64,000 nucleotides of DNA. Source: JAEUIT01 sp044220875 (GTDB lineage Bacteria; Planctomycetota; Phycisphaerae; Phycisphaerales; SM1A02). Shown piece after piece: positions 59,939 to 64,000 of this stretch. The notes under the pieces are model-generated. The model made no database searches, was not told the origin of the DNA, and saw nothing but the letters and a program-made list of their open reading frames with translations. The stretch's first letter is position 1. Every line of letters starts with the position of its first letter. Location of the stretch: contig JBGAQH010000001.1 of the NCBI GenBank assembly GCA_044220875.1, positions 1,222,840-1,286,839 of the forward strand. Direction: 5' to 3'. Both the position numbers and the translations under genes were made by a program.

Positions 59939-62900
59939 TCACATGTCTTCGGGCCTGATGCCCATCCCCGAACGGTCGGGGTACTTCGGCTTCGGGACAG
60001 GCACGAAGGTCTTGGTCTTCAGCTCATCGAGAAGGTGTTCGATCGCCTTGTCGAGCTGCGGATCGCCGCCGTCCTTCATCAGGCCCGGGTCGTCCAGGAC
60101 CTCAATGTCCGGGTCGACGCCGTGGCCCTCGATCGCCCAGGTGCCATCCTTCTCGTAGAAGCCGAAGGTCGGCACCGTCACGCGACCGCCGTCGATGAGT
60201 CCCGGATTCCCCGAGATGCCCACGAGTCCGCCCCACGTGCGGGTGCCGATCAGCTTGCCGAGCCCCTCGTGCTTGAACAGCCACGGGAACATGTCGCCGC
60301 CCGAGCCGGCGAGACCGTTGATCAGCATCGCCTTCGGTCCGTAGTGCGAATCCTGCGGCCACGTCCAGTCGGTGGTGTCACGCCGGGCCCAGTAGTTGGT
60401 CACCGGCCGGTTCAGCATCTCGATGAAGCGGTTGGGGATCTGGCCGCCACCGTTCCAGCGGTCGTCGATGATGAGCGCCTTGGTGTCGATCTGCCCCTGG
60501 AACTGGCGAACGAGATCGGTCTGGCCATCGGTGCCGGTGTTGGGCACGTAGATGTAGCCGATCTTGCCCTCGCTCTTCTTCGCGACATACGCCCGCTTCG
60601 CCTCGATCCAGCTTCGATAGCGGAGCGTGCCCTCGCTGCCCGACGGAATGACGACGACGTCCTTCGCCTTGTCGTCGATCATCGGGTTCTTGCTGACCTT
60701 CAGCGTGACGGTCTTGCCGGCAAGCCCGATGAACGCCGCCCACGGGTCGCGGGTGGTGTCGATCGCCACGCCGTTGACGGCGAGGACATAGTCGCCCTCC
60801 TCGATCCCGAGCCCCTGGTCGCTGAGCGGCCCACGAGCGTCGAGATCCCACGGTCCGCCGCGATAGATCTTGGCGATGCGGTAGGCCTTGTGCGTCTCAT
60901 CGCCGTCGAGCTTCCAGTCGACGCCCAACAGGCCGACGCTGCGGCTCGGCGAACCCTCGACGTCTCCGCCCTGGTAGTACGCGTGGCCGACGTTGAGTTC
61001 CGAAATGAGCTCGCTGATGAGGTATGAGAGGTCCTCACGAGCGTTGAGCTGATCGACGAGCGGCGCGTAGTGGTCGTACACGCCCTGCCAGTTCACCCCG
61101 TGCATGCCGGGGTCGTAGAAATAGTCGCGCTCGAGGCGCCACGCCTCGCGGAACATCTGCTTCCACTCGGCGCGCGGATCGACGTCGACGAGCATCGGAC
61201 TGGTCACGATCGGCTTCGGCGTCGCGCCGGCCGACGCGCCCGAGATCGACGCGCCGCGGCCGCCGAGCAGGAGCTTCTTGCCGTCCGCCGACACCTCGAA
61301 CCCGCCGCCGTTGCCGACCTTGCTCTCCTCGCGCTTCTTGTCGCTGAGGTCCATCGCGTAGATCGTGCCGCCCCGCGAATAGAGGACATGGTTGCGATCG
61401 TTGAACCCGACCGACCCGTACGTCCCGTTCGCGGCCGGCAACTGAATCGCGCGGGCCTCGAAGCCGTCAAAGTCGATCTTGACTTCCTTGGCCTTCTCCT
61501 TGTCCTTCTTCGCGGCATCGTCGTCGCCGCCCTTCGCGGCCCGCGTGCCCTCGATCTTGGACTTCTCGCCGTTGGGGCCGGTGCCGTCGCCGGTGAGCTT
61601 GTCGCCATCGACGACGAGCGTCAGCGTCGCATGCGTTCCCTCGGGCATCTTCAGGCTGAGCTCGAGCGTCTTGGTGTCGGGATTCCAGGTGCCCTCGACG
61701 GCGCCGTTGATCGCCTGCGACGTGAGATTGCCGGCGACCTTGTTGCCCTCCTCAAGCCGCAGCACGAGCGTGAAGTCGAGCGGCCCCATGCCGGGAAGCT
61801 CGGTGTGGCAGTTCCAGGTGCCGGCCGGTCCGGTGGCCGCCGCCGGCGCCTCCTTCTTCTCCTTTTCCTTGTCGTCGTCCGCGACCTCCGTCGACTCGGC
61901 GGTGATGGTCATCTCCATCTCGCCACCGCGCCGCCGACCGGGGCCGCGGCGCGGCTGCCCGTCGCCGCCGCCGGGCGGTCCGCCAGGTCCGCCCGGACCG
62001 GCCTCGCCGCCTGCGGGCTTCGAGTCGCCGCCCTTCTCGTCGCTCTTGCCATCCTCCTCATCGCTGGTCGGGAGCCAGGGCATCTTCATGTCGGCACGAA
62101 GCGGCACCGCGGCGAGCACGTCCGCCTCGGTGTAGACCCAGGTCGAGTCGAGCGAGGAGTACTGCGGATTGAACGAGCGCTTCGAGACGAAGACGATCCA
62201 GTCGCCCTTGCGGTCGAAGGTCGGACGCGAGTCGTCGAACATGCCGGTCGTGACCTGCTTGCGCTCGCCCGACTTGGTGTCGTAGACGAAGATCGCCGAG
62301 GAACGGATCGCGTCCGGGCCGCGGGCGTAGGTGAGCCATCGCGAGTCATGCGACCACGAGATCGGCCCCATGCCGATGTCCCAAGGGTTCTTGTCGATCT
62401 TGGTGACCTTGCCGCCATCCATCCCCTCGGTGAACTCGACGAGGAAGATCGCGCCGGTCTTGTCGCCGATCACGGCCTTCTTCGAGTCGGGTGACCAGGT
62501 GATGCCGGTGCGGAAGCAGGTGCCGTCGCTGGTGATCTTCTTCGCCTCGCCCTTGCCGTCCGCGGACAGGAGGTAGAGCTCATACTCGCCGGTCGCATCG
62601 CTGAAGTACGCGATCCACTTGCCGTTAGGGGACCACGCCGGATCCTGCTCATGGACGCCGCTGGTGCGGGTGAGGTTGCGCGGCGTTCCGTTCTCGGCCG
62701 GGGCGCTCCAGATGTCGCCGCGGGCTTCGACCGCCACGCGCTTGCCGGTCGGCGAGATGCTCGAACCGGTGATGAACTCCGCCGCATCGATGGTGTGGGT
62801 CATCAGCCGCGGACGGTCGCCGGGCACGGTGATCGGAATCTCCGCGGTGGTCTTGTCGCCAACATCAAGCCGCCAGAGCTTCGCGCCATATTGGAAGACG

Positions 62901-63793
62901 ATTTCGCCCGGTCCGTTCTCGGGGCCGATCGCCGGCCACTTCACGTCGAAGTCCTTGAAGCGCGTGACCTGCTCGCGCTTCCCGCTCTTGGTGTCGTAGA
63001 CCCAGATGTTCAGGCGATGCTCGTCCCCCTGATCGCTCAGGTAGTAGACCTTGTCGCCGTGCCACATCGGGATCGAGTCCTGGCCCTCCCAGTCGGTGAT
63101 GCGCTTGCTCTCGCCGCTCTTCAGGTTGTAGAGCCACACGTCCGTCTGCATGCCGCCGCGGTAGCGCTTCCACGTCCGGTTGTCGATCGAGTGCGGGGTG
63201 TACGCGAGCCATGTGCCGTCGGCCGAGATCGCCCCGTTCGCGCCGTAGGGGACGGGCAGTTGCGTCGGCAATCCGCCGGTCGGGGCCACGGTGAAGAGCT
63301 GGGCGGCGCGGGTGAGGCCGGCGAGATCGCCGGTCATGAAGATGAGGCGACCGTCGGTGGTCCAATCGGTGAGCACCTCGGTGCCCGGATGGTGGGTGAC
63401 CTGGAAGGGCACGCCGCCGCTGGTCGAGATGGTGTAGAGATCGCGACCGCCGCCGTAGTTGCCGATGAAGGCGACCGACGAGCCGTCGGGCGAGAACCGC
63501 GGCATCGACTCGCCACCCGGCGGGCTGGCGAGCGGACGGGCCATGCCGCCCTGCTTCGGCGCGATCCACAGGTCATTCGCGTAGACGAAGACCACCGAGT
63601 CCTTCGAGATGTCGGGGTAGCGGAAGAGCGTGCCGCCGGAGGATGCGGTGTTCGCGTCGGCGGGCTCAAGGGCTTCGCTCGGCGAAGCGGCGAGCGCCGC
63701 AGTGACGATGACGCTGGGGGCCAGGGCAAGCAGGCCGAGGCCGACGAGGGAGCGGAAGGAGGGGGCGACTGGGGCAGTGAGTGGTTTCTGCAT
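59939..63793 (-). CDS. Tricorn-like S41 protease with an inserted beta domain
   Basis: A 1284-residue exported protein: signal peptide (about 1-36), two PD40/WD40-like propellers (~60-560 and ~780-870), a PDZ domain (~955-1040) and a C-terminal S41/tricorn peptidase with AGSGGDMFPW, where Ser1164 is the likely nucleophile, followed by RTWGGLVGISGNPGLIDGG and GHGVDPDIEV. Tricorn-type enzymes degrade peptides. At residues ~585-770 is an insertion: Gly/Pro/Arg-rich, then acidic/Lys-rich, then a ~80-residue beta domain (GTWNCHTELPGMGPLDFTLVLRL) and another charged stretch. The ATG at 63793 gives the signal peptide. Confidence 0.9.
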   Translation of the reverse strand: MQKPLTAPVAPSFRSLVGLGLLALAPSVIVTAALAASPSEALEPADANTASSGGTLFRYPDISKDSVVFVYANDLWIAPKQGGMARPLASPPGGESMPRFSPDGSSVAFIGNYGGGRDLYTISTSGGVPFQVTHHPGTEVLTDWTTDGRLIFMTGDLAGLTRAAQLFTVAPTGGLPTQLPVPYGANGAISADGTWLAYTPHSIDNRTWKRYRGGMQTDVWLYNLKSGESKRITDWEGQDSIPMWHGDKVYYLSDQGDEHRLNIWVYDTKSGKREQVTRFKDFDVKWPAIGPENGPGEIVFQYGAKLWRLDVGDKTTAEIPITVPGDRPRLMTHTIDAAEFITGSSISPTGKRVAVEARGDIWSAPAENGTPRNLTRTSGVHEQDPAWSPNGKWIAYFSDATGEYELYLLSADGKGEAKKITSDGTCFRTGITWSPDSKKAVIGDKTGAIFLVEFTEGMDGGKVTKIDKNPWDIGMGPISWSHDSRWLTYARGPDAIRSSAIFVYDTKSGERKQVTTGMFDDSRPTFDRKGDWIVFVSKRSFNPQYSSLDSTWVYTEADVLAAVPLRADMKMPWLPTSDEEDGKSDEKGGDSKPAGGEAGPGGPGGPPGGGDGQPRRGPGRRRGGEMEMTITAESTEVADDDKEKEKKEAPAAATGPAGTWNCHTELPGMGPLDFTLVLRLEEGNKVAGNLTSQAINGAVEGTWNPDTKTLELSLKMPEGTHATLTLVVDGDKLTGDGTGPNGEKSKIEGTRAAKGGDDDAAKKDKEKAKEVKIDFDGFEARAIQLPAANGTYGSVGFNDRNHVLYSRGGTIYAMDLSDKKREESKVGNGGGFEVSADGKKLLLGGRGASISGASAGATPKPIVTSPMLVDVDPRAEWKQMFREAWRLERDYFYDPGMHGVNWQGVYDHYAPLVDQLNAREDLSYLISELISELNVGHAYYQGGDVEGSPSRSVGLLGVDWKLDGDETHKAYRIAKIYRGGPWDLDARGPLSDQGLGIEEGDYVLAVNGVAIDTTRDPWAAFIGLAGKTVTLKVSKNPMIDDKAKDVVVIPSGSEGTLRYRSWIEAKRAYVAKKSEGKIGYIYVPNTGTDGQTDLVRQFQGQIDTKALIIDDRWNGGGQIPNRFIEMLNRPVTNYWARRDTTDWTWPQDSHYGPKAMLINGLAGSGGDMFPWLFKHEGLGKLIGTRTWGGLVGISGNPGLIDGGRVTVPTFGFYEKDGTWAIEGHGVDPDIEVLDDPGLMKDGGDPQLDKAIEHLLDELKTKTFVPVPKPKYPDRSGMGIRPEDM

Positions 63794-64000
63794 GGAGGCT
63801 TCTCGAGGGGGTCGCGATGCCGGACGCGGCCCACGTTTCAGGCGTCGAAATGGAGGTTCTGGTGGCGAAGGGTCGGGTGTGGGCAGGTCGCAGGAGGCGC
63901 GACGAATCCCCACCCGATTGGCACCCGCGTGCCGCGCCCTCGGAGACGGGGCGCCGTGCCCGTCATCCGGTCGATCCGACCGCTGCAGCGCGGGGCGCGG
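63794..64000. promoter_or_regulatory. Upstream region of the tricorn-like gene, cut by window edge
   Basis: 207 bases upstream of the minus-strand protease, presumably with its promoter. A GAGAAGCCTCC-type ribosome site (minus strand) lies just before the ATG. The frame continues open to 63913 but is not needed for the signal peptide. No further gene could be supported. Confidence 0.4.

Noticed and set aside
1..64000. GTTAG context of rare TTA leucine codons as a functional motif
   Set aside because: Nine in-frame TTA codons were found inside GTTAG, but they were found by searching for that motif, the count is near expectation, and a TTA codon in a different context (REVLW near 18398) breaks the pattern.

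Overview
The window is about 64 kb of very GC-rich chromosomal DNA. It most likely comes from a planctomycete, probably the Phycisphaerae. This is inferred from gene style, since there is no rRNA or marker gene. The pointers are seven secreted proteins ending in a paired calcium-loop ('dockerin-like') tail of the type GDLNGDGxVxGADLAILLGxWG, BlaI/M56 and ECF-sigma/kinase regulatory pairs, ExbB/ExbD plus TPR and PD40 proteins, an Rhs fragment, and a RAYT-type transposase. Dense gene packing with ATGA or GTGA overlaps is the rule.

Layout. 0-4 kb: GNAT acetyltransferase (cut by the window edge), DHA2-type MFS exporter, META/HslJ-like lipoprotein and ArnT-like glycosyltransferase. 4.1-14 kb: an Rrf2 iron-sulfur-type regulator divergent from a complete cbb3 oxidase operon (fused ccoN-ccoO, ccoQ, mono-haem ccoP, ccoG, ccoH/fixH, a SafE-like membrane protein, the copper ATPase ccoI, and a 58-residue ccoS). 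A long perfect inverted repeat and a galactokinase follow. 15.4-22.8 kb (minus): a Tol-like envelope cluster of a 997-aa TPR protein, ExbB, ExbD and a protein joining a TolB-like PD40 domain to an alpha/alpha-toroid domain. 23-26.4 kb: M56 (BlaR1-type) sensor protease and BlaI repressor with a candidate operator. 26.5-42.8 kb: mixed metabolism and regulation (cytochrome b561, Thermus-type isocitrate dehydrogenase, ECF sigma with Ser/Thr kinase, sugar isomerase, PQQ sugar dehydrogenase, Na/Pi cotransporter, DUF4126, TerB-like, ABC exporter, Bcp peroxiredoxin), with a possible structured RNA at 38.9-39.2 kb.

43-52 kb is an island of exported proteins (FG-GAP/VCBS propellers, dockerin-like tails). 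52.6-57.9 kb is the most unusual part. A HTH-containing protein of unknown family is followed by two ~260-355 bp direct repeats built from 14 copies of a GGACAGG motif. Next come a RAYT/IS200-like transposase and an oppositely oriented cluster of the same motif. That cluster lies in the 3' end of a 5'-truncated Rhs gene, which abuts the terminator of a tRNA-Gly(GCC). 58-64 kb: EamA exporter, small membrane protein, two more copies of the repeat, and a giant tricorn-like S41 protease.

How the parts work together: the cbb3 operon encodes the oxidase and its assembly/copper supply, probably under the divergent Rrf2 regulator. The TPR-ExbB-ExbD-PD40 set looks like a proton-motive-force-driven envelope machine related to Tol-Pal. 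The RAYT gene between inverted arrays of one short repeat resembles a self-spreading REP-type system with an unfamiliar repeat family.
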